A stretch of 13,520 bases of DNA from an uncultured Rhodobacterales bacterium (GTDB lineage: Bacteria; Pseudomonadota; Alphaproteobacteria; Rhodobacterales; Rhodobacteraceae): contig CALCGO010000481.1 of the NCBI GenBank assembly GCA_937901055.1, forward strand, positions 1 through 13,520, written 5' to 3'. The translations under genes and the position numbers were made by a program. Below, one piece after another: positions 6,652-13,076 of the stretch. Each line of letters begins with the position of its first letter. Positions within the stretch are counted from its first letter, which is position 1. The notes below the pieces were generated by a model that did not search any database, was not told where the DNA came from, and worked only from the letters and a program-made list of their open reading frames with translations.

Positions 6652-8997
6652 TCAATGGCCGTGAGCCAGCGCGCCCTTTGCCAATTCTTCGCCAACTTGC
6701 TCTCCGCCGCGCGGTCCTTGATCGTTGTCGCGCGCTCGTAACAACCGCAAGGCATTCGCGACAACGAGGAGCGAAACCCCGACGTCTGCCGCGATCGCGC
6801 CCCACATGGACGCCATGCCAAAGGCGGTCGCGACTACGAAGACTGCCTTGGTTGCTAAAGACAGGCCGATGTTCTGTTTGATGATCGACATGGTCCGGCG
6901 CGAATGCCCGATCAGCCATGGAACTTTGCCGATATCATCGGTCATGAGCGCGATGTCCGCCGTTTCAATCGCAGCGTCCGACCCAACTGCGCCCATTGCG
7001 ATGCCGTAATGCGCACGCGCCATTGCCGGTGCGTCATTCACTCCGTCCCCGATCATTGCGACGGTGCTATATTGTGCGACCAGCTCCTCGATCGCTGTGA
7101 CCTTGTCCTCGGGCAAGAGTTCTGCACGCACCTCGTCGATGCCGACCTCGGCAGCCACTGCACTTGCGGTGGCCGCGTTGTCACCCGTTAGCATGATGAT
7201 CTTTTTAACGCCTTGAGCGTGCAAGCGCGCGATAATGCCCTTGGCATCTGGCCGGATCCGGTCACGCAGTTCGAGAACGCCGCTGACGCCTTTCGCGTCA
7301 CCGATCGCCACAAGCGTGCTTCCAGCGCCTTCGATCTGATTGCGTAGATCAGCCGGGATATCCCCGCCAAGGCCCTTTTCCTCGGCAAACCGATCGGAGC
7401 CGAGCCATATGGACTGACCATCCATTTGACCCTCAAGGCCGCGTCCTGGAACGGTTCGGGTATCCTCGGCGGCGACAATTTTTATTCCGTCTCGCTCTGC
7501 ACGGCCAAGGATCGCCCGTGCCAGAGGATGTGACGAGCGCGCTTCGAGGGCAACGGCCCGTGCCATAAGTTCGGCTTCGCTTGTGTCACCAAGCGGATAA
7601 ATGGCCGCAACCTCGGGCTCACTCATGGTGATCGTACCGGTCTTGTCCATGGCCAGTGCTGTCGTGCGACCCGGGGCTTCGACATAGGCTCCGCCCTTGA
7701 TCAGCACACCGTTGCGCGCCGAGGCGGCGAGGGCCGCGACAATAGAAACTGGAGTCGAGATCACCAAAGCACAAGGGCAGGCGATGACCAAAAGAACCAG
7801 TGCGTTGTAGAACCAAAAGCCCCAATCGCCGCCCGCGACAAGTGGGGGGATTACAGCAATGAGAATGGCAAGCACCATCACAACTGGCGTGTAAATGCGG
7901 GCGAACTTTGTCACCCATTGTTCGACCTCCGCGCGACGCGAATGCGCATCGCCAACCATGCGAATGATCTTGGACAGAACCGTGTCAGACGCGGCCTTCG
8001 ATGCCCGTACAGTCAACGTGCCCTCACCATTTATGGTGCCCGCGTAGACATCGTCGCCTGCCTCCTTTGGCACCAAGGCGCTTTCACCTGTAATGGGGGC
8101 CTGGTCGACGGCTCCCGCCCCGTCGACAACTTCTCCGTCGAGAGGAATGCGGTCACCACCGCGCACGATGAACTTGGTTCCAATAGCAACGGCCGCTGCA
8201 GGCATATCAGCCTCAGACCCATCATCGTAAATAATCCGCGCCGTAGGAGGCGCGAGGTCGAGAAGTGCCGAGACAGCATTGCGTGCGCGCCCGACGCTCC
8301 AGCTTTCAAGATACAGTGAAAGTGAGAAGAAAAACGCAACAGTCGCGGCCTCAAAGAACTCTCCAAGTGCGATTGCACCGGCAACGGCAACCACCATCAA
8401 CAGGTTCATATCAGGAGAGATCCGACGCGCAGACGACCATGCTTTAGGTGCGACCAGCCACACACCTAATAGAATAGCGCCAGCGAACAAGGCGATTTCC
8501 GCAATTGGCATCGCGGCTTCACCATGGCCGGAAAAAATGCCGATGGCCCCGCCGATGCCAGTTTCAACAAGGTGGTAAATGAACCCCGCCGCCCAAAAGC
8601 CTCCGCTCAGCATCGTGAACAGCTTTTGTTTCTTCAGATGTGCAGCCTGATCAGCGCTGGCGTCCTCGACATCCCACGGTTTGGCCGTCATGCCTGTTGA
8701 TGCGACCGCCTTGATGATGTTGTCCGAGGACACTGACGTGCCACCTTCAAGAACGGTCATTCTGGCGTTAATGACGTCAAAGGCCAGAAATTCCGCCCCT
8801 CCGACCTCTGGACCGACGACTTTGTTGAGGATCGAGACCTCTTCCGCGCAGTCCAAACCGCTGACGTGAAAACTTCGCCCGTCGGAGGCGCTGACTTGCG
8901 TTGGCGCGATAGCATCACCGCCGCAGCAACTTGTACCTGTTTCTGAAGAAGAAGCAGCGGCATGATCGTGATCATGATGAGCAGCAACGTGTGGCAT
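6652..8997 (-). CDS. cadA: Zn/Cd/Pb-translocating P1B-type ATPase (CadA/ZntA-like)
   Basis: This 781-residue pump carries all P-type ATPase motifs: TGES 303-306, CPC 407-409 in the sixth span, phosphorylated D451 in DKTGT, the HP pair at 490-491 and GDGVNDAP at 650-657. K717 in NIGLSLATK and D739 in ADVGVS are the membrane residues that mark the Zn/Cd/Pb (P1B-2) subgroup and not Cu(I) pumps. The N-terminus has a His/Asp stretch (HHDHDHA, 7-13), a CC pair at 24-25 and a degenerate heavy-metal domain with GLDCAEEV (48-54), one Cys in place of CxxC. The ATG at 8997 is preceded by AGGGA and lies behind a MerR-type promoter. It should export Zn2+, Cd2+ or Pb2+ across the inner membrane. Confidence 0.95.
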   Translation of the reverse strand: MPHVAAHHDHDHAAASSSETGTSCCGGDAIAPTQVSASDGRSFHVSGLDCAEEVSILNKVVGPEVGGAEFLAFDVINARMTVLEGGTSVSSDNIIKAVASTGMTAKPWDVEDASADQAAHLKKQKLFTMLSGGFWAAGFIYHLVETGIGGAIGIFSGHGEAAMPIAEIALFAGAILLGVWLVAPKAWSSARRISPDMNLLMVVAVAGAIALGEFFEAATVAFFFSLSLYLESWSVGRARNAVSALLDLAPPTARIIYDDGSEADMPAAAVAIGTKFIVRGGDRIPLDGEVVDGAGAVDQAPITGESALVPKEAGDDVYAGTINGEGTLTVRASKAASDTVLSKIIRMVGDAHSRRAEVEQWVTKFARIYTPVVMVLAILIAVIPPLVAGGDWGFWFYNALVLLVIACPCALVISTPVSIVAALAASARNGVLIKGGAYVEAPGRTTALAMDKTGTITMSEPEVAAIYPLGDTSEAELMARAVALEARSSHPLARAILGRAERDGIKIVAAEDTRTVPGRGLEGQMDGQSIWLGSDRFAEEKGLGGDIPADLRNQIEGAGSTLVAIGDAKGVSGVLELRDRIRPDAKGIIARLHAQGVKKIIMLTGDNAATASAVAAEVGIDEVRAELLPEDKVTAIEELVAQYSTVAMIGDGVNDAPAMARAHYGIAMGAVGSDAAIETADIALMTDDIGKVPWLIGHSRRTMSIIKQNIGLSLATKAVFVVATAFGMASMWGAIAADVGVSLLVVANALRLLRARDNDQGPRGGEQVGEELAKGALAHGH

Positions 8998-9029
8998 GAA
9001 TTATCCCTAGATTCGCGACTATTTTGGCA

Positions 9030-9060
9030 AGGATACGAGCTACAGCAACTAGAGCTTCAA
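9030..9060 (-). promoter_or_regulatory. MerR-type promoter of cadA
   Basis: On the minus strand the -35 box TTGAAG (plus-strand 9055-9060) and -10 box TATCCT (9030-9035) are 19 bp apart. The spacer contains CTCTAG-TTG-CTGTAG. Its left half is identical to that of the SCO promoter and its right half to that of the transglutaminase promoter. The -10 box lies 33 bp before the cadA start. This makes cadA the third likely target of the local MerR protein. Confidence 0.75.
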
Positions 9061-9133
9061 GAAGAAAAACGACAGCCCGTCCGATATTCGTTTAAACTAC
9101 GAAAACCTGCCTCAATTAGTCACCATCGAACAT

Positions 9134-10057
9134 TTGATGCCAAGCAAGAAAGTACCTGACGGTGTGATGACCACGCGCAAATTCAAACAGATCCTCTCTT
9201 CCATCAAAGAAATTGGATTGATTGAGCCGCTTTCTATAATCCCAACAGATGACCAAAACGAAACCTTCCTCCTACTCGATGGGAACCTACGCGTGCTCGC
9301 ACTCAAGGAATTGGGCGAAGATCAGGCCCCTTGTCTTATCGCCAAAGATTTTGAGACCTACACCTACAATCATCGCATAAATAGACTGTCTACGGTGCAG
9401 GAGCACTATATGTTGCGTCGCGCAATCGACAAAGGTGTCAGCAAAGAGCGCTTAGCACGCGCGTTTAATGTCAATCTCTCAGCCATTAACACTCGTGTGA
9501 ACTTGTTGCATGGTGTGTGCCCCCAGGCCGTTGAGCTCTTACAAGACCAACAGTTCAACCCAGAGGTCACACGTTTCCTGCGCAAAATGAAAGCTGCGCG
9601 CCAAGTGGAGGCCGTCGAGTTGATGATCGCCGCAGATAAAATCACAGGACCCCACGCTGAAGCCCTACTTAAGGCAACGCCGCCAGAACAGCGCACAGAC
9701 ACGGCGCCCTCCAAACCAGACATTCCTCAAGGAGATCCGTTAGAAAAGATCGTTAAATTGGAAAAAGAAATGAGCCAGGTGCAAACCAAGTACAAAGATG
9801 CAGAGGCCAATTACGGCTCAGACCTCCTTAATTTAGTCGTCGCGCGCGGGTATTTAAGCAAACTGATCTCCACACCAACCGTGAAAGATTACCTAACACA
9901 GAACCATCTTGATATTCTCGATACCTTTGAGCTTGTGGTGAATACTGTGAGCATGGACGAGGCCGTCAGCGCAGAAGAACGGGATCCAAATACAGGCTCA
10001 GACGATGCAGATGCTGACAAAGATGACCCATCAGATGAGCCTTCGGACGATGAATAA
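9134..10057 (+). CDS. RepB/ParB-like protein, apparently 5'-truncated
   Basis: The protein resembles alphaproteobacterial RepB-type partition relatives that occur as accessory ParB-like proteins on plasmids and elements. It has a ParB N-terminal-like region (about 1-95) with LLLDGNLRVLALKELG and NRLSTVQEHYML. An HTH region follows at about 100-125 (GVSKERLARAFNVNLSAI), then a helical RepB-like C-terminal domain with RFLRKMKAARQVEAVELM. The last 24 residues are an Asp/Glu/Ser tail. TTG 9134 and ATG 9137 are the only ordinary start codons, and neither has a ribosome-binding sequence. The frame is open back to a TAG at 9050-9052, and the upstream codons (DIRLNYENLPQLVTIEHL) look like genuine protein. 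The natural start therefore seems lost at the junction with the metal island. Confidence 0.75.
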   Translation: MMPSKKVPDGVMTTRKFKQILSSIKEIGLIEPLSIIPTDDQNETFLLLDGNLRVLALKELGEDQAPCLIAKDFETYTYNHRINRLSTVQEHYMLRRAIDKGVSKERLARAFNVNLSAINTRVNLLHGVCPQAVELLQDQQFNPEVTRFLRKMKAARQVEAVELMIAADKITGPHAEALLKATPPEQRTDTAPSKPDIPQGDPLEKIVKLEKEMSQVQTKYKDAEANYGSDLLNLVVARGYLSKLISTPTVKDYLTQNHLDILDTFELVVNTVSMDEAVSAEERDPNTGSDDADADKDDPSDEPSDDE

Positions 10058-10071
10058 CAGCATATGTGCTG
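10058..10071. terminator. Short hairpin after the RepB-like gene (possible terminator)
   Basis: CAGCA-TATG-TGCTG forms a five-pair stem directly after the stop codon, followed by GAAAA and no T-run on the plus strand. It is a weak candidate for ending transcription. The rest of the gap to 10187 holds a 10-bp palindrome, CACTTAAGTG at 10169-10178, and nothing else I can name. Confidence 0.25.
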
Positions 10072-10187
10072 AAAACCATTCTCGCTATGCCTGTCGTCTT
10101 CTTGATTGGGCAAGTCTAAAACTGACGATCTTTATGCAAATAATACACATTTTTTGCTTAAAAACAGACACTTAAGTGCGTAACAAA

Positions 10188-10553
10188 TCAACTCTCGTTT
10201 GCGCTCAACGCTCCCATTGGGCGCATGGGCTTCACCTTGTCATAGTCGGCTTGTGAGATGCTGGTGCTGGTAGCTTGAGGCATACCACTCACAGAGTCCT
10301 GCGGTTTAGGTGTGTTACGGAACTTTGGAATGGGAGGTGGCGCTGGTTTCGATAGCCCTATCCCCTTGCCAGACTTTACAGGCTTTTTCTTCTTCACCTC
10401 GCCTGCCTTCAGCCTGCTATCGAGCTTGTTTGCCAAGAAGCTGGCCGTATTCGCAAAAGTCTTTAGATCATCGACTGCCTGCTCAATCGTATTGGATCCT
10501 GCGGACTTTTCGATCATGTCAATGAGGCGGCGCATTTCTTCACGATCATCCAT
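10188..10553 (-). CDS. Unrecognised 121-residue protein with Pro/Lys-rich linker
   Basis: The ATG at 10553 has GGAG 6 bp upstream on the minus strand. Residues 1-50 should be helical and are rich in charged positions (MDDREEMRRLIDMIEKSAG, DDLKTFANTASFLANKLDSRLKAG). Residues 52-85 are a flexible Lys/Pro segment (EVKKKKPVKSGKG, PAPPPIPKF). The tail is polar and contains QADYDKVKPMRP. There is no signal peptide or membrane span. I do not recognise the family. The helical head could be an oligomerisation or partner-binding part, and the basic linker might touch nucleic acid. The start overlaps the stop of the 43-codon gene before it, making it the third gene of a coupled operon with the 108-residue protein. 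Confidence 0.75.
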   Translation of the reverse strand: MDDREEMRRLIDMIEKSAGSNTIEQAVDDLKTFANTASFLANKLDSRLKAGEVKKKKPVKSGKGIGLSKPAPPPIPKFRNTPKPQDSVSGMPQATSTSISQADYDKVKPMRPMGALSANES

Positions 10554-10677
10554 GAGCAGCTCCTAGGTTTACATACTGGGGTGGCGCAAAATCACCACCC
10601 AGAACTGATAAGTACTTCCCTAGAAAAAACCGCAGTGCAAATTTTTTAGCTGCAAGACCCATTTCGAGCGCTTTCAT
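10546..10677 (-). CDS. Small 43-residue protein bridging two coupled genes
   Basis: ATG at 10677 overlaps the stop of the upstream 108-residue gene (ATGA). The TGA at 10546-10548 lies inside the first codons of the downstream 121-residue gene, whose ATG at 10551-10553 precedes it by 2 bp. The frame thus spans the whole 120-bp gap between these genes with overlap at both ends, which is hard to explain by chance. The protein begins with an amphipathic, basic/hydrophobic helix (MKALEMGLAAKKFALRFFLGKYL) and ends in a Gly/Pro/Ala-rich tail (GGDFAPPQYVNLGAAHG). The helix could associate with a membrane or a partner protein. No family is recognised. GGATGGG just upstream could act as ribosome-binding sequence. 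Confidence 0.65.
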   Translation of the reverse strand: MKALEMGLAAKKFALRFFLGKYLSVLGGDFAPPQYVNLGAAHG

Positions 10678-11000
10678 AGACCCATCCTCTCGGGCTGCAT
10701 CCACTTATGACGCGCTTTTTGGTCTAGGGCGCCCTCGCTTAGTTTTTGATGTTTTCTTAGCAAGCGTGCCAGGGCTAGATGGTTGCTTTCTCCAGTCTGC
10801 TCAAGACGTTCTGCATAATAGCGTAATTTACTCGCAAAGGTTGAAAGTGCGTCTGCGCTTGGGTCAATGTTTTGAATGCGCAAAGTTCGCAGGTAACATT
10901 CACTTTTCCCAAGCCAAGCGCGGCAAAACTCCGTGGAATGCTGCACAAGTCCTGCAGAGATAAGTTCGCGGCGCGCTGTTTCTAAAATATGTCGTGACAT
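10674..11000 (-). CDS. Unrecognised 108-residue helical protein (possibly DUF6626-like)
   Basis: The ATG at 11000 has GAGGA about 7 bp upstream. The protein is helical throughout and has no membrane span. Residues 1-45 (ELISAGLVQHSTEFCRAWLGKSECYLRTLR) have the look of an HTH-like small domain found in short alphaproteobacterial proteins, where WLGKS-x-CYxRxL is conserved; I associate this pattern tentatively with DUF6626. Residues 49-72 (PSADALSTFASKLRYYAERLEQ) form a second helix pair, and the C-terminus is basic. It heads a coupled three-gene operon. The hairpins and the palindromes upstream (11021-11217) are candidate control sites. DNA binding is possible, not shown. Confidence 0.7.
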   Translation of the reverse strand: MSRHILETARRELISAGLVQHSTEFCRAWLGKSECYLRTLRIQNIDPSADALSTFASKLRYYAERLEQTGESNHLALARLLRKHQKLSEGALDQKARHKWMQPERMGL

Positions 11001-11020
11001 CTAAAATTCCTCAACTGTTG

Positions 11021-11036
11021 GGCAGGAGGACCTGCC
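11021..11036 (-). promoter_or_regulatory. Leader hairpin before the 108-residue gene
   Basis: GGCAGG-AGGA-CCTGCC is a perfect six-pair stem with a four-base loop, 21 bp before the start codon at 11000. In the minus-strand transcript it would sit in the 5' leader, just upstream of the ribosome-binding sequence. It could influence translation or transcript stability. No T-run follows in either direction. Confidence 0.4.
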
Positions 11037-11078
11037 TCACAGTTATTTATCACTTAAACATCTGTTTTTATGAGGAAT

Positions 11079-11093
11079 ACACCTTAAAGGTGT
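11079..11093. promoter_or_regulatory. 15-bp perfect dyad upstream of the 108-residue gene
   Basis: ACACCTT-A-AAGGTGT is perfectly symmetrical and lies 79 bp before the start of the minus-strand operon. It is of the right size and location for a dimeric repressor or activator site. No matching second copy was seen nearby. Confidence 0.4.
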
Positions 11094-11129
11094 GATGTGT
11101 TCTACTTATTGATGTGCGGGCAAACACTG

Positions 11130-11237
11130 CATGTTAACATGGCATTTATTTACAAGTGACCAAACAGTACTGTTTGAGCAAAGTGGGCAAACAGTACTGT
11201 TGCAAACACAGTGTTTGATTAGCGAACCTGTGGATAA
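11130..11237. repeat. Cluster of palindromic repeats with a DnaA-box sequence
   Basis: This gene-free stretch contains CATGTTAACATG (11130-11141), the perfect 16-bp palindrome CAAACAGTACTGTTTG (11161-11176) and a near-identical second copy 27 bp on (11188-11203, imperfect right arm). It is followed directly by the related CAAACACAGTGTTTG (11203-11217). Then comes TGTGGATAA at 11229-11237, which on the minus strand is TTATCCACA, a perfect match to the bacterial DnaA-box consensus. The surroundings are AT-rich. Iteron-like sites plus a DnaA box suggest a replication or partition control region. A repressor operator cluster for the neighbouring operons is the simpler alternative. Confidence 0.5.
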
Positions 11238-11266
11238 AATGCACCCTAAGGTTGTTTATACTTGTT

Positions 11267-12034
11267 TTAACGGCCCACAGATTTTGGAAACTCACCCTTG
11301 CCGACATTCTCAATATACTGCCGCGCTGTGCGTAGATATCGACTGGTCTGATTGGCAATGCTTGTGCGCGCACGGTGATTGTGTGCTTTGACCTGCATCG
11401 CCTGTTTGGTCCGCCGTTCACCATATTTGGTCTCAGGCATAAGATTAGGCTTAAGCCCCGCTTTTACACCTAAGTCATATTTTGACATATCGGGATAATA
11501 CAGGTGCAGATCCCAGAGTGTCAGTGTTTTGTACAGTGTGTGTGAAGAGACATTTTTATAGATTGGGTAACGTGCTGAGGAAGCACGCGTAGATTCATTA
11601 TTTTTTAAAAGTGAATGTGCGCGTAAGTGCAGTGCTTTAGTCTCTTCGTGGATCTGATTGAAGGGTTTGCGAGGATCAAGCCAGTAGTTCAGGCCAATGC
11701 CTGCTTCTTCTGGCATTGCTTTATTCTGTTCTGCAAAGAGCAATTGATGACTTCGCCACCAAGATAAGAAGTCATTGCCAAAAACATTCCCAAAATCATT
11801 ATAAAGCCACCCCAGTCTTCCATTGCCACTTTGGCGGCATGTGCGTTTGTATGCGGTGTTGCGCCGTAAGAAAGCCCACCACCAGTAATAAAGCGAGGCC
11901 ATGAAGGCAGGTGCATCTTTATAGGGCGAATTTCTGGGCTCACGGAATCTCGTGCCTTTTAAATCGTCTATATTTGGCGGAGCTGTCATAAAGCTCAGTG
12001 GCGATTGCAGCTCAATGGTCGCGTCGTAGACCAT
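11267..12034 (-). CDS. Unrecognised 255-residue Trp/Tyr-rich protein
   Basis: The ATG at 12034 has AAGGAG 8 bp upstream (plus-strand 12043-12048). The protein has no signal peptide. Its first half contains a striking aromatic core: MASLYYWWWAFLRRNTAYKR at 45-64, GWLYNDFGNVFGNDFLSWW at 75-93 and LLFAE at 98-102. The second half is basic, with many Arg, Lys and His, and has TKYGERRTKQAMQVKAHNHRA at 202-222. The pattern YWWWxFLR ... LYxDFGxVxxxDFxxWW ... LFAE is one I associate with conserved proteins of unknown function on bacterial mobile elements. I can give no function. The run of three Trp is not a membrane span, because charged residues follow at once. It stands alone, divergent from the 272-residue gene. 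Confidence 0.75.
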   Translation of the reverse strand: MVYDATIELQSPLSFMTAPPNIDDLKGTRFREPRNSPYKDAPAFMASLYYWWWAFLRRNTAYKRTCRQSGNGRLGWLYNDFGNVFGNDFLSWWRSHQLLFAEQNKAMPEEAGIGLNYWLDPRKPFNQIHEETKALHLRAHSLLKNNESTRASSARYPIYKNVSSHTLYKTLTLWDLHLYYPDMSKYDLGVKAGLKPNLMPETKYGERRTKQAMQVKAHNHRARTSIANQTSRYLRTARQYIENVGKGEFPKSVGR

Positions 12035-12066
12035 AAAACCATCTCCTTCATGATGTATATGGTTTT
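12035..12066 (-). promoter_or_regulatory. Inverted repeat in the leader of the 255-residue gene
   Basis: AAAACCAT (12035-12042) and ATGGTTTT (12059-12066) are perfect inverted repeats 16 bp apart. They enclose the ribosome-binding sequence at 12043-12048 and end at the start codon. In the transcript this would fold into a stem-loop that exposes or hides the translation start, so translational control is possible. It could equally be a protein binding site. No clear promoter boxes were placed in the remaining gap to 12190. Confidence 0.35.
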
Positions 12067-12194
12067 AGTTTTTCAAGGTTCAAAGTCGATAGCGTGAGTC
12101 TCATTCTGTGCTTGTTTGAACCTACATGCCCGCAAATGACTGTTCACCTTAACTTTGTGTCATGAAGCGTCATCCAGCATCAGAGTTTGCAACC

Positions 12195-12214
12195 ACCCCT
12201 GTGTTTTCAGGGGT
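12195..12214 (+). promoter_or_regulatory. Leader stem-loop before the 272-residue gene
   Basis: ACCCCTG-TGTTTT-CAGGGGT forms a perfect seven-pair stem with a six-base loop, 30 bp before the start codon at 12245. The run following it (TTCAATC) is only weakly T-rich, so it is more likely a 5' leader structure than a terminator. An attenuator cannot be excluded. Confidence 0.4.
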
Positions 12215-12244
12215 TTCAATCAAATGTTCTGAAAGGAAAAACCA

Positions 12245-13063
12245 ATGTCAGTTCAATCTCAAATTAAACACGACATCCATACGCGCCTCGAGCAAATGTC
12301 CGCCGCGCGCGTGGTCTGGGAAGAAGGCACAATGCGTGCCGCCACAACTGAGCTCTATGCAATCTTGGAGCAAATCTACGCACTTTATTCTGAGTTGAAG
12401 GCCGAAGTAGGCAAGCGTCGTGCCTTTGCCTCACTGCTCACAGATTTGGATCTAAAAATTCAGGCAAATACCAGCTTAGCACTGAAGGTCATTCGCTATG
12501 TCTTTGGTAAAGCAGGTCGGCGTGAGGACTCTTACGCCCGCGTGATTGCGATCGCCCATGACATGAAAGGTCCAGATCAAAGCTTCACCAGCTATGTGCA
12601 AGAATGTGGCGGCATTGAAGAGGTGCGCCGTGTTCCTAAGGCACAAAAAGCCAGCACAATGAGCAAGGATGATTATAAAAAGCTAGCGCTTGATGGCCTG
12701 GCAGATGTCCAGGTCGGGGTCAGCACATTTGAGCTTCCTACCTTCATTCAACCAAATACAGACTATGAAGAAGATTACGCGGTTGCTCTTGTGCGCTGTC
12801 ACGATGATGGCACAGGTACAATTGTCTACGGTTGCAACGAAGCAGGTGTCATTGACGCAGTCCTAGTATCTTCCGGCAAAGATCTGGATCAACGTGCCCA
12901 GGATAGCAAAGCGCAGGTTGATGCTGGTGATCTTGCAGAACGACGTGCACGCGATGTCCGCGAATTTACCTCCAAAATGATCACTGTGAGTTCAATGCCG
13001 AATGCCTCGATCAATGGAACAGCGATACGCACAAATGGCGCGACAGCTCCACATTATGGCTAA
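12245..13063 (+). CDS. Unrecognised 272-residue soluble protein upstream of an AAA+ ATPase gene
   Basis: The ATG at 12245 follows AAAGG at 12232-12236. Residues 1-100 should form long helices (YAILEQIYALYSELKAEVGKRRAFASLL), perhaps a coiled-coil bundle. Residues 100-150 are mixed with a basic end (VRRVPKAQKAS). Residues 150-205 look like a beta-rich domain (VQVGVSTFELP, DYAVALVRCHDDGTGTIVYG). Residues 210-240 are a charged helix, and the tail is polar and Asn/Thr-rich. There is no signal peptide or membrane span. The family is not recognised. It directly precedes an AAA+ ATPase gene with a terminator hairpin between them, so it may be a partner or substrate-adaptor of that ATPase, produced at a different level. 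This link is inference from position. Confidence 0.75.
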   Translation: MSVQSQIKHDIHTRLEQMSAARVVWEEGTMRAATTELYAILEQIYALYSELKAEVGKRRAFASLLTDLDLKIQANTSLALKVIRYVFGKAGRREDSYARVIAIAHDMKGPDQSFTSYVQECGGIEEVRRVPKAQKASTMSKDDYKKLALDGLADVQVGVSTFELPTFIQPNTDYEEDYAVALVRCHDDGTGTIVYGCNEAGVIDAVLVSSGKDLDQRAQDSKAQVDAGDLAERRARDVREFTSKMITVSSMPNASINGTAIRTNGATAPHYG

Positions 13064-13076
13064 ATTAAATTTCAAC

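Noticed and set aside
7918..8390. Open frames on both strands inside cadA
   Set aside because: They are out-of-frame readings of the clear P-type ATPase coding sequence and lack their own start signals.
10579..10600. GGGTGG / CCACCC hairpin between the 108- and 121-residue genes as a terminator
   Set aside because: It lies within the small coupled gene, has a ten-base loop and no T-run follows on the minus strand.
11131..11391. Plus-strand open frame of 86 codons over the palindrome cluster
   Set aside because: It runs through the palindromes and into the antisense of the 255-residue gene; no ribosome-binding sequence and Cys/His-rich out-of-frame composition.
12162..12398. Plus-strand open frame starting 83 bp before the 272-residue gene
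   Set aside because: It overlaps the well-supported gene in another frame, and it begins ahead of a leader hairpin without a ribosome-binding sequence.
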